64,000 bases of DNA, taken from Mytilus galloprovincialis. Taxonomy: Eukaryota > Mollusca > Bivalvia > Mytilida > Mytilidae. The stretch covers positions 52,522,122 through 52,586,121 of the forward strand of contig NC_134849.1 of assembly GCF_965363235.1 (NCBI RefSeq). Reading direction: 5' to 3'. Positions 11,448 to 23,955 of this stretch are shown here, piece by piece; the stretch's first letter is position 1; each line of letters starts with the position of its first letter. The translations under genes were made by a program, and so were the position numbers. The notes beneath the pieces are model-generated. The model ran no database searches. It worked only from the letters and a program-made list of their open reading frames with translations, and had not been told where the DNA came from.

Positions 11448-13864
11448 CTGCAAATATATTTTTAAAGAATTAGTATGTTTGAATGCTCTTCCCTTTTCTA
11501 AACACGAAAACCCATTTAACCACTGTTGTCAGTGTGTTTTAGCTGTTGTTTCATTAAAAATATTGTGTAACCTATTGATAGTTTTGCTACATGGTTTATT
11601 TGTGCCTTCAATCTTGTAAGCATTTCTTTAGAACACGCTTGCTATGAAAGACATTTAAGCGTTCTCGTCAGGTGTGTTACTATTTACACACATTACAAAT
11701 GTTACATTGTATTTTTTCTACCGTTTATACTTCCGCTCTATGGTCTAGATAGTGTTATTTATTGTAGAATCGCTTTGACACGTAAGTGTATGAATATGTT
11801 GATTGAAACATGTATTAATGAAACTCAAAAATCTATTATAATGTATATGACATAGGCAGACATATATTTATTGTTTTGTTAATATATCTAACAATGATAC
11901 CAAATTTTAGAGAACATGTCTTTTTTAATATTCATTATTCGAAGAAAAAGCAAATACCAATTTTCAACTCAAAGAAAAAATTATAATTTGATTATTCTTA
12001 AGTCTACTTAAATGCATTCTCTTGTTTTCTATGCTTTCTATATGTGTGACCAAAGTACTTAAGCATCCATTAACCGGCGGCATGATTGTAACACATGTAC
12101 ATGTATTTGATGATGACAACCAATACAATAACAAGTACAATGTGATTTTTTTCTTGATTCAGAGACTCAGGAGAGGTTTACATTATAGAAGTAAATAAAT
12201 GTACAAGTTATATGAAAACATAAGTATAAATGCAGCTACTAATTCGAAGGATGTGCAGATGTCGTAAAAGAACGAAATGTATCAAATACATCTAAGATAA
12301 AAAAAAATCAGCAAATTACATCAAGGTCAAAAAGAAAAAAAAACAAAAGACAAGTATCAGTTATAAAACATAGTACATTCACATGTAAGCGAAGATTGGG
12401 CAGTGCTTAAATGTAAGATTTGCAATAAACATGATAAATATGACAACGACTTTGGTAACATATAATCTATCCTCATCAGATTTATTGAAAACGAAATTTT
12501 TGAATGGGAACCAAAGCGGTTTAAAGACTTTGTCGGCTGTTGACCATTGTATTGCTAAAAAACGAATAAAGTCACACTTAAAAATAAAATTAAGAGATAA
12601 CTGTATTGCATTTGAAGCTTTAAGGACGTCCATCGGTAGTTTTACTGTCGCAAATTTAGTTTACCTGGCGACGCGGAGCAAAACAAGTTTATAGTTACAT
12701 TTCAATCATTATTTCAGTGTAAAATGTTCATTTAAGAAAATTCCGCGAAAAAAATGTTATGTTCTTTTGTCCCTACACTAGGTGACGTCATAGGTATGCT
12801 TCCGGCGTCAAACATATACACCGGGCGTTTTCTGGCTTCTGTGCCGCTTCAGAATGTAATGAAATTTGATAAAAAGAAGATTTTTAGGCGCAACAAGTGA
12901 GTTTTTTTGTTTATTATTGTAGAAATAACATGTGAATACATTCCGAAATTCAAAATGTCGGCTTCCTTAGTTACAGACAAGGAGATAGAGAATTTTACGC
13001 TTGCTGTTGTCCAATTAGAACAATTGTTATAAAATAATTGCATTAGAATACCAAATAACTTTAATCTAAACGTAACTTATAAAGGCATATGCACTTACTA
13101 ATAAAACATGAAAACATTAAAACCAGTTAACAACTTATGAAAGTTAAAGGCCCCAACATAAACAGGTTAACAAAGAAATATTTAAACTAAAAAATATGAA
13201 TACGCTTTTCATTATTTAGTAATATAACGGAACTAAAATATGTTTAAAGGCCATTTAAACAGGTGTATTTTCTGAGTCTATTAACGGGTTAAAACATGCC
13301 GACTGATTCTTGGCGAAAACTGTTCAGTTGAACTAATAATATTTTGATATCATCATATCATGTTTATAAGGTAAGACTTGATTTGTAAATAATTTAAACT
13401 ATGCAAAAGACTAGCTAAAGTGCTGCACTGACCAACCTACATGTACATGTATTGGTAAGATTTATCTTAGTTCCAAAAAAGAGAACAAGATAATACGAGG
13501 CATTTTTAGATTATAAGTAGAAGAAAACGACAACTCAATGTTCCAAATAACACACCATCAGCCAAATAGAAAATCACATAACCCTATACATAAAAGTTCA
13601 GATTAAGCTAAACAAATCTCTGTTTTCTTCGGAATAATTATATATAATTAGAAGTTTCTGTTTAATTCCATTAGACATGTTGAATATGACAACTGACACT
13701 AAAGTAAATCAATGTTTATCATCTTATTATTTAACAAATACCAATAATTAAACCTTTTCTAAAATGTCACTTCTTTTTCAATCTCAGGGTGGACCTTATA
13801 GCTTATAATTTACAGTGTAAGGATAATTTACCTTACCTTACTTGCCAATGAGAAAAGTTTTAGA
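11448..13864. other. 5' flank of the intact TLR; non-coding
   Basis: The first bases are the presumed splice acceptor and intron of the minus-strand TLR. The upstream exon and promoter cannot be placed from sequence alone. A CRE-like tgacgtca occurs at about 12,783. An 87-codon open frame at 12,431-12,694 has no recognisable domain and is not called. Confidence 0.45.
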
Positions 13865-14615
13865 ATAAACTCATCACTGATACCAGGATTGATTTTTTTT
13901 TAACGCCGACGTACGTTTCATCTTTAAAGATTCAACAGTGACGCTCGAATAAAAAAATGTTAAAAAAGCCAAATAAAGTACGACGTTGAAGAGCATTGAT
14001 CACAAATTTTCCTAAAGGTTTTGCCAAACACAGCTAAGGTAATTTATTCCTGAGGTAGACAAGCCTTAGTATTTCAAAAAATCAAAGTTTTGTTAACAGT
14101 TGATTTTTAATTATGAACATATCAATAATAACTCAAGTCAACACAGGAGTGTTGACTACTCGGCTGATAATACCTTCGGTGGAATATAACCTCCACCAGC
14201 AGTGGCATCGACCAATTGGTTGTAAATAAACTCATCATAGATACCAGGATTGAAATTTTATAGTTTTGTCTACAAAAGACTCGTCAGTGATGCCCGAGTA
14301 CTAGTACTAAAGGGTAAAAAAAAAGTACGAAGTTGAAGACCATTGAGGACCAACATGTCTAAAAAGTTTTGCCAAATACAGCTAAGGTAATTTATTCCTG
14401 AGGTAGACAAGCCCTATTTTTTCAGAAATTCAAAGTTTTGATAACAGTAAATTATTTTAGAATTAACATATCAATGATAACTCAAGTCAACACAGCACTG
14501 TTGACTATTCGGCTGGTGATACCATCGGGGAATCAAAACTCCACCAGCAGTGGCATTGACCCAGTGGTTGTTTTTAAACTCATCATAGATACCAGGATTG
14601 AAATGATTTCATCAA
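13865..14615 (+). repeat. Satellite B array, two copies plus a partial
   Basis: Each unit starts with aaactcatcatagataccagg (shared starts at about 13,868, 14,229 and 14,577, spacings 361 and 348 bp). It continues with cagtgacgctcgaat, aagtacgacgttgaagagc, gccaaacacagctaaggtaa, cctgaggtagacaagcc and ends ccaccagcagtggcatcga. The third copy stops after about 40 bp. Copies are clearly diverged from one another. Confidence 0.85.
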
Positions 14616-15239
14616 TCAAAATGGTATAAATTCCGTGCACCAGTCGGTTACATAATGTATCAATATTACTGACACAGCCGTTCTTTAAACGGTATCAATG
14701 GCGTCTTTTTATCACGAATTGTTAGAACAAACATTGGAATTAATACAAGTATCAAACTTTAAGAGGCATCAGAATTAACATATGAGAAAAGATTTCATGT
14801 TTATATTCTATTTTGTTGTTGTCGGAAAAAATAAGAATAAATAAAAACTCACCAAATATATATACCTCAAATCTCCAAATCAACGTTAACACACTGTCTG
14901 TCCACAATATTCCCTTACTAATACGAAAGTTTAAATTATAAAAATAACTATTGAATGATTCAAACGGAAATATTAACTAAACATTTTGTCGAATACAAAC
15001 TGAACAAAGATTAGATTGACTAGAAATAAATTCAATTCATATCTAAATATCTTTCAATTTGTTTGATTCGCTTCGAAGAGTCAAACAGGTAAAATGATTA
15101 TAACACTGTACGAGGATAATAATTATATACATCAATTTAAAAGTATTGCCAAACTCAAAAATTGAAGGTTATAGGGACAAAAAAGAAGGTTAAAAAGAAT
15201 TATTAAAACTTTTTTAATTCAAATGTGTTGTTCGTATAA
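14616..15239. other. Non-coding, nothing recognised
   Basis: AT-rich sequence with no repeat shared with the rest of the window and no coding signal. Confidence 0.4.
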
Positions 15240-15690
15240 AGGACATGTGTGTCACCAGTTGGAGAAGGTTAACGAATTGGTTGATCCATAAGATGTATCT
15301 TTGTCCAAACTAACTATAGACATGATACCACGTGTTAAATTGTGGTATTTCATTACGTCGTCTGATCTTTTTATTACCAAACATGACTTATTCCCGAATG
15401 TGACTGTTTTGCTGAGTGTGAATTCGTTTTCCTTTAAGATGTGACACAGTACTTATCAATCCCACATTATTTTTTTTAGTTTTTTTTATAGGTTTTGTTT
15501 GTTGTTGTCATCTGATTTTTTCAAATGTTTTAACGTTTGTAGTTGTAAATCGTATTTTTTTCTGTTGTATTATTGTGTTGTATTTGGGGATACATTTCCG
15601 AGTGGCGCCCTGTGCCCTTTTTACAGTTTCCAGGGGGCCCTGCCTTTTTTGAAGATCGATTGCATATTAATTTGCCTATTGATATGATAC
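15240..15690 (+). pseudogene. Retroelement 3' end fragment (RT C-terminal tail plus 3'UTR), decayed
   Basis: From about 15,270 the sequence matches the 3' end of the retroelement at 51.4 kb: ttggttgatccata, then taagatgtatctttgtcc, attgtggtatttcattacgt, cttattcccgaatgtgactg and ctgagtgtgaattcg. In-frame stops interrupt what would be the end of the reverse-transcriptase-associated protein. The remainder corresponds to the R2 3' tail. Confidence 0.6.
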
Positions 15691-16169
15691 GCTAATTACT
15701 AAATTTTACCTGGGGAAAAGATTATGACTTTGTTTACCACCCCAAGCTAATCAATGGTTACAACTGGTGAACATCCAGTTCATTTTGTAGATTTAATTTC
15801 GGATCAACGATATTTAGACTATATATTTGGTAAGAAGTTTGATCAGAAATAACAACCACAAAGCTAGATAATACAATTAATTGTCTAATTACTACTTCAA
15901 TTAAATATTGATTAGTTTTATAATTTTCACTGTTATTAATATACGTTAGATGAGTCATACAAATCTAATCTTTAATTTCCTCCTAATTCTCTTAATTTTC
16001 GGAACATGTTTTAGAAATGTATATGTGACGTCACTTTGAGCGTTTCATTGACTATGGCTTAGGGGGCTGTGATTTTGTAATGTATTCGTTTTTTATCCTA
16101 TAGCTAGTAAATTTACTGTTTGCAAAACTATGTATTATTCTTGATAATAATGATGTCTTTGTCCCAGGC
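15691..16169. other. Non-coding, nothing recognised
   Basis: AT-rich sequence. A tgacgtcac site occurs near 16,026 but nothing marks it as a promoter. Confidence 0.35.
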
Positions 16170-16830
16170 GGATAATCTCTTAGAATTAGAACGTGTCCTA
16201 AGACCATCTTATGACAAGTCTTTGTCCTAAGTCGTGTTCTCGAAGCTCTCATTACTTAGGATTTGTCACATTTTTCGTCCTAACTTTAGGACACCCAATA
16301 AGTGTCTTTAGATCATCATATCTACATTCTAGCTTTGTGCATGCTTTTTTCTCTATTTTTCACATGCAGATGAACATAAAATGAAACGCCCATCGGTTAT
16401 TAACTCGTATAAAGAAATGCTGCATGAGTTTAAACTTTGAACTTCATGTTTTACGATACGATGACACTACGAATTCAATATTCTAATTTTAAAAACAAAT
16501 TGTTTTCCACTTTAAATCACAATCCCTTTTGATATATTTTTATGATTACATTTGAAATCGTGCATTTGATTAAAGACATATTATTACAAAATTTCGTAAA
16601 CATTTTATCAATTGGTTTTGTCTTTCATAAATGTTTTTTCAAACAATTACTTTAACTATTTAGAACTTCGCACATCAGATATGTTTAGGACGTCCTGACA
16701 TAAGATGTGTCTGAGATAGCTTCGAAACACAAATTAAGAGTGTCATAAGTCGATACTAAGTCCATCCTAAAATTGTTCTTATATATGACTTACGACGAAT
16801 CTCACGATACTTTCGATAACATCATCCCAG
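16170..16830. repeat. Imperfect inverted-repeat element
   Basis: Left sequence around 16,187-16,310 (blocks gtcctaagaccatcttatga, gtgttctcgaagctc, gtcctaactttaggacac) pairs imperfectly with the reverse complement of 16,679-16,810 (gtgtttcgaagct, acatcttatgtcagg, attttaggatgg). The arms enclose about 370 bp of AT-rich DNA without an open frame. It is probably an old non-autonomous element; its ends are uncertain. Confidence 0.4.
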
Positions 16831-16965
16831 ACCTCACAACTTTTTGGAACTTTTGGTCATCGGCGATCTTCAACTTGGTAGTTGTCATGGCTTTCAAACT
16901 TTTTACATCTGAGCATAGTTTTGTGTGGATGTAGCGCGCGTCTGGTGTATAAATTTTTTTTTAAC
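16830..16965 (-). repeat. Satellite-B-type fragment, reverse orientation
   Basis: Diverged blocks aacttttggtcatcggcgatc, cttcaacttggtagttgtc and gcgcgtctggtgtataaa follow the order of reversed satellite B. It is a truncated single piece. Confidence 0.5.
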
Positions 16966-17029
16966 CTGTTACTTTTGGATGGCTCTTAATCGTTTGTTTC
17001 TCTGTCCTATATTTTCTCACCTGAATCTG

Positions 17030-17320
17030 CTTTTGTTTTGATTGTAGCCCTGTCGTTTAATGTTGTCATTTTAATGTTATAATTAACACTTCCATTAAAG
17101 CGGGAGGTTTGGCATTCCACGAAACCAGGTTCAAACCACCATTTGTTCATAAAATGCCCTCTACCAAGTCAGGAAAATGGCCATTGTTACATTATAGTTC
17201 GTTTCTGTGTGTGTTAAGTTTCGGTGTAATGTCTCTGTTGTGTAGTAGATCTCTATCGATTTATGAATTTTGAACAGCGGTATACTACTTTTGCCTTTAT
17301 ATGTCACCAGTTGGAAAAGG
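17030..17320 (+). repeat. R2 dispersed repeat fragment
   Basis: Blocks tgttgtcattttaatgttat, cattaaagcgggaggtttgg, gaaaccaggttcaaaccacc, and gaacagcggtatactac match, in order, the copy at 52,395-52,808. The orientation is the sense of the retroelement at 51 kb. Confidence 0.7.
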
Positions 17321-20309
17321 TTCACGAAGGGTTGAAATTGGCTCTAATTTTTTTATGTTTTTTTTAATCCGGCCATACTATCACACATGTTACATAGAAA
17401 TACTTATACTTACATAGATTATACTATGAAGACAAAACATATATTTTTCCGGCACTTTCTCTACAATGTATGAAACTATAGCTATGACCCCTTAAATAAA
17501 CATTCAGTTTTGGTACTTTTTTGCCATTATTTAAATTTTTTCGGCACAATTAACATTGGCCACCATCCACGATCCAAAATTTTTTTATAATGATGAATTC
17601 TGTATCAAATTGGAATCTTTTGGTTACAACACATTTTGGATCGTGGGTGGCGGACAAAGTGTTTCTAAAGCTTTTAGGTCTGAAAAATCATCATATTTTG
17701 ACAAAATGTCCAAATAAGCTTACCTTGAAGAATATTATGTACTTTTATGAAAATAAATAGCTTTTGAAATAGACCCATTTACGAACTAAAATGCGACGTT
17801 TTTGGTGTTGTATGATTGATTTGATATTTAAGGCCTGTCGTGCCAAGAGTGAACCTCGTCAGCACAAAATTGCTATTGTCCGGTAAATAATGATCTGTTT
17901 AGAAAGAGAAACATTTATTGTTTAGTTAGAGGACTGGTTTTATGTATGAGATATGAGATAACAATTTAGTGAAATTAATACATTCCTTGGATCGTGTAAA
18001 CTTCCCACTAACACCATACAACATTACACCATTCACCCTTACATCATACACCCTGTGCCATTACACCATACATGTTACACCTAGGTACTATGTAACTTAC
18101 ACATTCTATCTTCACCTTTCGAAATTACCCATAATGTTATTAAATTTAAAAGAAAGCATGCGACTACAAAATTATTCATTTTTATATATCTAATGGATAA
18201 AATTGAAAATAAGTTCTTATCAATATTTCGCATAGTTTTGAACTTTGATTACTACACTTTATAATAAAAATGGAAAATGACAGTACATAGTATGACATTC
18301 AAAAACAATAAAGCTACAAGATTTACTGCATCAAATGAGCGTTTTGACTATAAATGTCAGTTCATTATTGCTCGGGGCCATTATATTTCACATCCATAAC
18401 ATATATCAAACGTGAAACAGCTGCTACGACCTAACAACGATCAAATTTATAATTAGACTTGAACAATGAACCTGAGCTGTGCATTAGAAAAATGCATTTC
18501 TTAATGTTTAGAAAAAACATTCTTGTCAATATACTAGTACTTGAATTATATGTAACTGTCATACTATTGAGAGGTAAAACCAGCTCCAAAACCAGGTTTT
18601 TATCCACCATATTCTTCATAAGGGATTGCATTTAAATATCAGGAATATAAAAGCTATTATCCTCTCGTTAGATGTGTTTGAGTTTTTGAATTTATCATTT
18701 TATAAAAAAAATTCCGTTTTTATTTTATGTTTTCTTTTACAATACAAAATGTATATATTACATGTATGTTAGAGAGATTCCCTATGTTTTTGACAATTTT
18801 GATATGTTTCGTTAATTATTCCAAATACTTTGTAACAAGAATTTAATTTACGATGCACCGAAAATTTGTCTAAAAAAATATGGAGTATCTATTTCAACAT
18901 ATCGCATGTTTTGCTGTTTGAAATTTTGTAGTTCATATATTTCTGTTTGTTTACTGTTAAACGAATTTAGATATGGATCATTAGAATTATTTTTGTCGAG
19001 CCTTACACCTACAGCAGTGTCCACTTTCTTAAAAAAAGCATGGGCTTTTAAAAATTCAGGTAAATAAATTAAACAAGATTTTTCGACAGCGATGATTGCA
19101 CTTTTATATTAGTGACAGATAAACTTACAGACAAATAATGTCGAAGGAATTAGATATCCTTAATACGGACACATGAAAATACATATTTCTGATATTTCTA
19201 AAAATTTCTGGAATTCCAGATTAAAAGTTGAACTGTAAGGTTTTTTTTTTTGTCTAAATGTTTTATGGTTTTAATATTGAATTTTTAATAACAGAAAAGT
19301 GAGGAAATAAATTCATTAGAATCTTTCTGAGACTTTTGATGATCGCTTCAATGTGTACGTCAAATAGTTCAAGTTGTTTATTATTTCAAATACATATGTT
19401 TATGATTTGATTCATATATTGAATTTAGATAGAAGCTCCTTGAAAAAAAATTTCAATTTATACACGCACGTGAATTCTATTTCCACTCTTAACATCCGAC
19501 TATATTTGCTGGTACAAAGCGTACAGGTAAGCCTAGTGTTCTGGATCGACTCTGTTGTTTCTATCTAAAAACACCTAACGGCCACAGCCATGTCTTGCTA
19601 TTATATCATGTATATCTTTCGTTTATTCTTCTTGAAATCCAACATAATTGTTATGGAAAGAGCTTACACAGACGTTGCCTGTCGCCGAATCAAATTTAGA
19701 TTATTTGAATAAAAGACTGTTTAAACAAGATCAAAATTATGTCATAATTGTAAAAATAATACTATGGCTTACTTTTGAGTTATTGAGCTATAATTTTAGT
19801 GTTAATTGATGTTTAGTAAATTACTTAATTAAAATGTAATCAAATGTTTTTACCAAACAGTTCACAGGACACATTTAATTCATTACCGAGTTTGGTAATT
19901 GAATACATATAAAAACTAATGATAATTCATATACATGTCATTTCAGGTATGATATCGGCGCCGTCATCATGCATCGTATTCATATACATCGTATTCAGTG
20001 ACATGTTGTGATTTTGTGATGTAAGTCGAAATATTTTAGAATAGATTAAAGATAAGATACATCAATAATTTAGAATTGTCCAATGCCTGCCATTTTCAAA
20101 TATGCCCGTTTTATACATATGTTACAGGCATTTTTCTTTTTTTATATTTTCTAAATTTAGGCATTTTATAAAATGGAATAATTAACGAAACATAGCAAAA
20201 CTGTCAAAAACATAGGGAATCTCTATAACATACATGTAATATATATTGTAAAAGAAAAAGAAAAGAAAAACGTAAAATTCTTTATAAAATGGTAAATTCA
20301 AAAGCTCAA

Positions 20310-20548
20310 ATAAAGGCAACAGTAGTATACCGCTGTTCAAAACTCATAAATCCATGGACAAAAAACAAAATCGGGGTTACAAACTAAAACTAAGGGAAAC
20401 GCATTAAATATAAGAGAACAACGACACAATATTAAAATGTAACACACAAAGAAACGGACTAAGCATAAGACAAAATCCTATGAGAATAACAAATATAACA
20501 TAAAAACCAATACGTCACATTTGAATTTGTAAAACAGATCATCAAAAA
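20310..20548 (-). repeat. R2 tail inserted in the right arm
   Basis: Begins with taaaggcaacagtagtatac and gctgttcaaaactcat and is absent from the mirrored left arm, where the flanking words ctcaaa and acacatctaa are contiguous. The left arm thus shows the arrangement without it. Confidence 0.65.
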
Positions 20549-20904
20549 ATGAACACATCTAATGAAAGAGTAACAGCTTTTATATTCCTGATATTTAAAG
20601 GCAATCCCTTATGAAGAAAATGGTGGATAAAAACCTGATTTTAGAGCTGGCTATACCTCTCAATAGTATGACAGTTGCACATAATTCCAGTACTAGTATT
20701 TTTGACACATTTTTCTAAACATTAAGAAATGCATTTTTCTAATGCACAGCTCAGGTTCATTGTTCAAGTCTTATTATAATTGGGATCGTTGTTAGGTCGT
20801 TTCAGCTGTTTCACGTTTGTAATATGTTATGGATGTGAAATATAATGGCCTCGAGCAATAATGAACTTACATTTACAGTCAAAACGCGCATTTGATGCTT
20901 TAAA

Positions 20905-21715
20905 AACACTCGATCCCGACGTCCCGAATAAGTCCTGCCTCCCTCTAATCTCTTCCCTACTTTTATTTAGGCAAAATCACTACTTTCACTTTCAACAATA
21001 AATTTGAATGTCCCAGTTATGGGCATTATGTTTTCTAGTCTGTGCGTCCGTCCGTTCGTTCGTCCGTCCGTCTGTCCCGCTTCAGGTTAAAATTTTTGTC
21101 AGGTAGTTTTTGAAGTTGAAGTCCAACCAACTCGAAACTTAGTAAATATGTTCCCTATGATATGATCTTTAAATTTCTAATTGTAATGCCACATTAGAGA
21201 TTTTACACCATTTCACGGTCCACTAAACAAAAATAATGCCGATATGGCATCCGTATACTATGGACATATTCTTGTTTCCACATGCTTTACTATTTCAATT
21301 ATATGCACCTGGTATGACCCCTTTGATAGTAAATATTTCAGAAAACAGTAGACAGAATACAGAGAGTCTCTTTATACTATAGACGTAGTTAACATGTGGA
21401 TAAACCCGAAAAATAATTGTCTCTAAAGAGGTATAATAGTTGTGATTCTTGCGATCTAAAAACCATGATATGGAGAACGCTCTGATTGGCTAATTTATTT
21501 TTCATGCTTGTAATCTATCATACGATTGGTTGTTTTTGTGCATGTTTAAAACCAGAAGTCTTATCTATGACTAAAAGTCAGTCTGATGACGGAAAAATAT
21601 CCGGACACCTATTTTGTCGTTTTTCTCCCAAAATAACTAAATCTGAATAATCATAAAAATTGATGACAAATGCGACTATGCACGTTACCTAAAGAACACA
21701 GAGGCATGATGATTA
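20905..21715 (+). repeat. Right-arm insertion with a gtcc-rich microsatellite
   Basis: Contains gtccgtccgttcgttcgtcc around 21,046-21,075, followed by AT-rich sequence. No equivalent exists in the left arm of the inverted repeat. Two gattgg boxes lie near 21,484 and 21,525 without other promoter evidence. No coding capacity is seen. Confidence 0.5.
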
Positions 21716-22095
21716 ATTTATTGTAGAAGGAAGAGAATCGACACACAAAATGAGGTCTTCTCGTTTAATAGTATAGAGTATGGGTAATTTCGAATGGTGA
21801 AGATAGAATGTGTAAGTTACATAGTGCCTAGGTATAACATGTATGGTGTAATGGCACAGGGTGTATGATGTAATGGTGAATGGTGTACTGTTGTATGGTG
21901 TAAGTGGGAAGTTTACACGATCCAAGGAATGTAATAATTTCACTAAATTTACCTCATATCTCATACATAAAACCAGTCCCCTACTAAACAATAAATGTTT
22001 CTCTTTCTGAAAAAAAACATTATTTACAGCTGATTATTTTGAGCATAATCTGTCAAGTCTTTAGCAAGGGTGATATGTGGACATCCGTGCATGTC

Positions 22096-22215
22096 TCAGA
22101 ATTCATTGTGTGCGATTACCGCGTCGTGTATAAAATTAAATCTGTTTCCATTACTGTCTTCAGTAGTTATTTGGTTATTCTGCGTATCAGCTGGTGACGA
22201 AGAACCGCAACCCAT
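22096..22215 (-). pseudogene. Short frame with N-myristoylation-type start, probably a decayed exon
   Basis: The frame reads 39 residues from ATG at 22,215 to TGA at 22,098-22,096. It begins MGCGSSSPAD, which fits the N-myristoylation pattern (Gly2, Ser6) with an adjacent cysteine that could be palmitoylated. The rest is hydrophilic and rich in Asn, Thr and Asp, then NFIHDAVIAHNEF. After the stop, a different frame continues with GCPHITLAKDLTDYAQ to about 22,030, which looks like the same protein after a frameshift. I do not recognise the protein. It lies just outside the inverted repeat. It could be a relic of a gene for a small membrane-anchored protein, or chance. Confidence 0.35.
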
Positions 22216-22572
22216 ATCTAAATTCCTTTCAATTTGTAAAGTGTTTATAATATTTTACAATAATTGATTTGATATTAACTCTGGCTTATATTATTATTAA
22301 CTTTGTTAAAAATGTCTTCTTAAATATCAACTCAAATACTTTTTAACATGCACATTTTACTTTTGTGAAAATACTCGTTGAATGCATGAAGACCACTTCA
22401 ATCTTCTTCTAATTTCCTTTAATTTTAACGATTTGATATTTTTCTATTTTAACCAATACACTTTAACGACTCCTAATGACTCCTACATTCATTTAGGAAC
22501 ATATTGTTTTCTTACTTTTTCAACATTTAAATGATCACGCAGATAATTGTTATTAGATATTAATAACATTAA

Positions 22573-23955
22573 CGGTACCAATTTCCTGCACCAGATGCGC
22601 ATTTCGACAATACATGTCTCTTCAGTGATGATCGTGGCCAAAATATATGAAATCCAAAGTTTAGCCCAATTCGTGAAAGGAATCAGAGCTTTGCATGAGG
22701 GAGATACATTCCTTAATTTATAATAATTTCTAACATTATGTAACAGCAAATTTTAGTAACACAAAAAATCCGTATTTTCATGCCAGTACCGAAGTATTTG
22801 CTACGAGGCTGGTAATACCTTCGGTGACTAACAGTCCACCAGCAGAGGCATCGACCCAGTGGTAGTTATAACATTAACGGTACCTTTCTTCCTGCACCAG
22901 ATGCGCATTTCGACAATACATGTCTCTTCAGTGATGCTAGTGGCCAAAATATTTGAAATCTAAAGCTTATATAAAAGATGAAAAGATATAATTCAAACGT
23001 TCCAAAAAGTATAGCCAAATTCGTGAAATGAATCAGAGCTTTGCATGAGGGAGATACATTCCTTAATTTATAATAATTTCTAACATTTTGTAACAGCAAA
23101 TTTTAATAACACAAAAATTCCGTATTTTCATGCCAGTACCGAAGTACTAGCTACTGGGCTGGTGATATCCTCGGGGACTAGCAGTCCATCAGCATAGGCA
23201 TCGACCCAGTGGTAGTAATAACATAAACTGTACCAATTGTCCTGCACCAGATGCGCATTTCGACAATACATGTCTTTTCAGCGATGCTGATGGCCAAAAT
23301 ATTTGAAATCCAAAGCTTATATAAAAGATGAAGAGCTATAATTAAAAAGTTCCAAAAAGTATAGCCAAATTCGTGAAATGAATCAGAGCTTTGCATGAGG
23401 GAGATACATTCCTTAATTTATAATAATTTCTAACATTTTGTAACAGCAAATTTTAATAACACAAAAATTCTGAATGTTCATGCCAGTACCGAAGTACTAG
23501 CTACTGGGCTGGTGATACCCTCGGGGACTAACAGTCCACCAGCAAAGGCATCGATCCAGTGGTAGTAATAACATTAACTGTACCAATTATCCTGCACCAG
23601 ATGCGCATTTCGACAATACATGTCTCTTCAGTGATGCTGGTGGCCAAAATATTTGAAATCCAAAGCTTACATAAAAGATGAAGAGCTATAATCTAAAGGT
23701 TCCAAAAAGTATAGCGAAATTCGTGAAAGGAATCAGAGCTTTGCATGAAGGAGATACAATCCTTAATTTATATATAATTTCTAACATTTTGTAACAGCAA
23801 ATTTCAATAACACAAAAAATCCGTATTTTCATGCCAGTACCGAAATACTGGCTACTTGACTGGTGATACCCTCGGGAACTAACAGACCACCAGCAGAGGC
23901 ATCGACCCAGTGTTAGTATTAACATTAACGGTACCAATTGTCCTGCACTAGATGT
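22573..23955 (+). repeat. Satellite A array, diverged (four copies plus a partial)
   Basis: Copies start at the word cggtacc or its variant at about 22,573, 22,878, 23,228, 23,578 and 23,929, giving periods of 305, 350, 350 and 351 bp. The first copy has an internal deletion of about 45 bp. Each contains ccagatgcgcatttcgacaa, cttcagtgatgc, ggccaaaatatttgaaatc, tttgcatgagggagatacat, catgccagtaccgaagta, and ends with caccagcagaggcatcgac. The last copy stops about 25 bp after the start word. Several percent divergence separates the copies. Confidence 0.9.

Larger units (their letters stand above)
17885..22030. repeat. Large imperfect inverted repeat, arms 17,885-18,830 and 20,140-22,030
   Basis: Left-arm blocks reappear reverse-complemented and in mirrored order in the right arm. 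The cattacaccataca-rich segment 17,990-18,120 pairs with 21,780-21,920. The segment with attgctcggggccattatat (18,367) pairs with 20,850. The segment aatgcacagctcagg pairs around 18,480 and 20,745. The segment tagagagattccctatgttt (18,770) pairs with 20,205-20,230. The right arm is longer because it holds an R2 tail (about 20,310-20,548) and about 800 bp (20,905-21,715) absent from the left arm. About 1.3 kb separates the arms. No gene was recognised in arms or spacer. Confidence 0.75.

Noticed and set aside
12431-12694. 87-codon plus-strand open frame
   Set aside because: No recognisable domain, a similar-sized frame exists on the other strand, and there is no acceptor, donor or start context to support it.
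17969-18193. 74-codon frame with Thr/Tyr-rich repeats, mirrored at 21,713-21,991
   Set aside because: It is the translation of the degenerate cattacaccataca repeat within the inverted-repeat arms.
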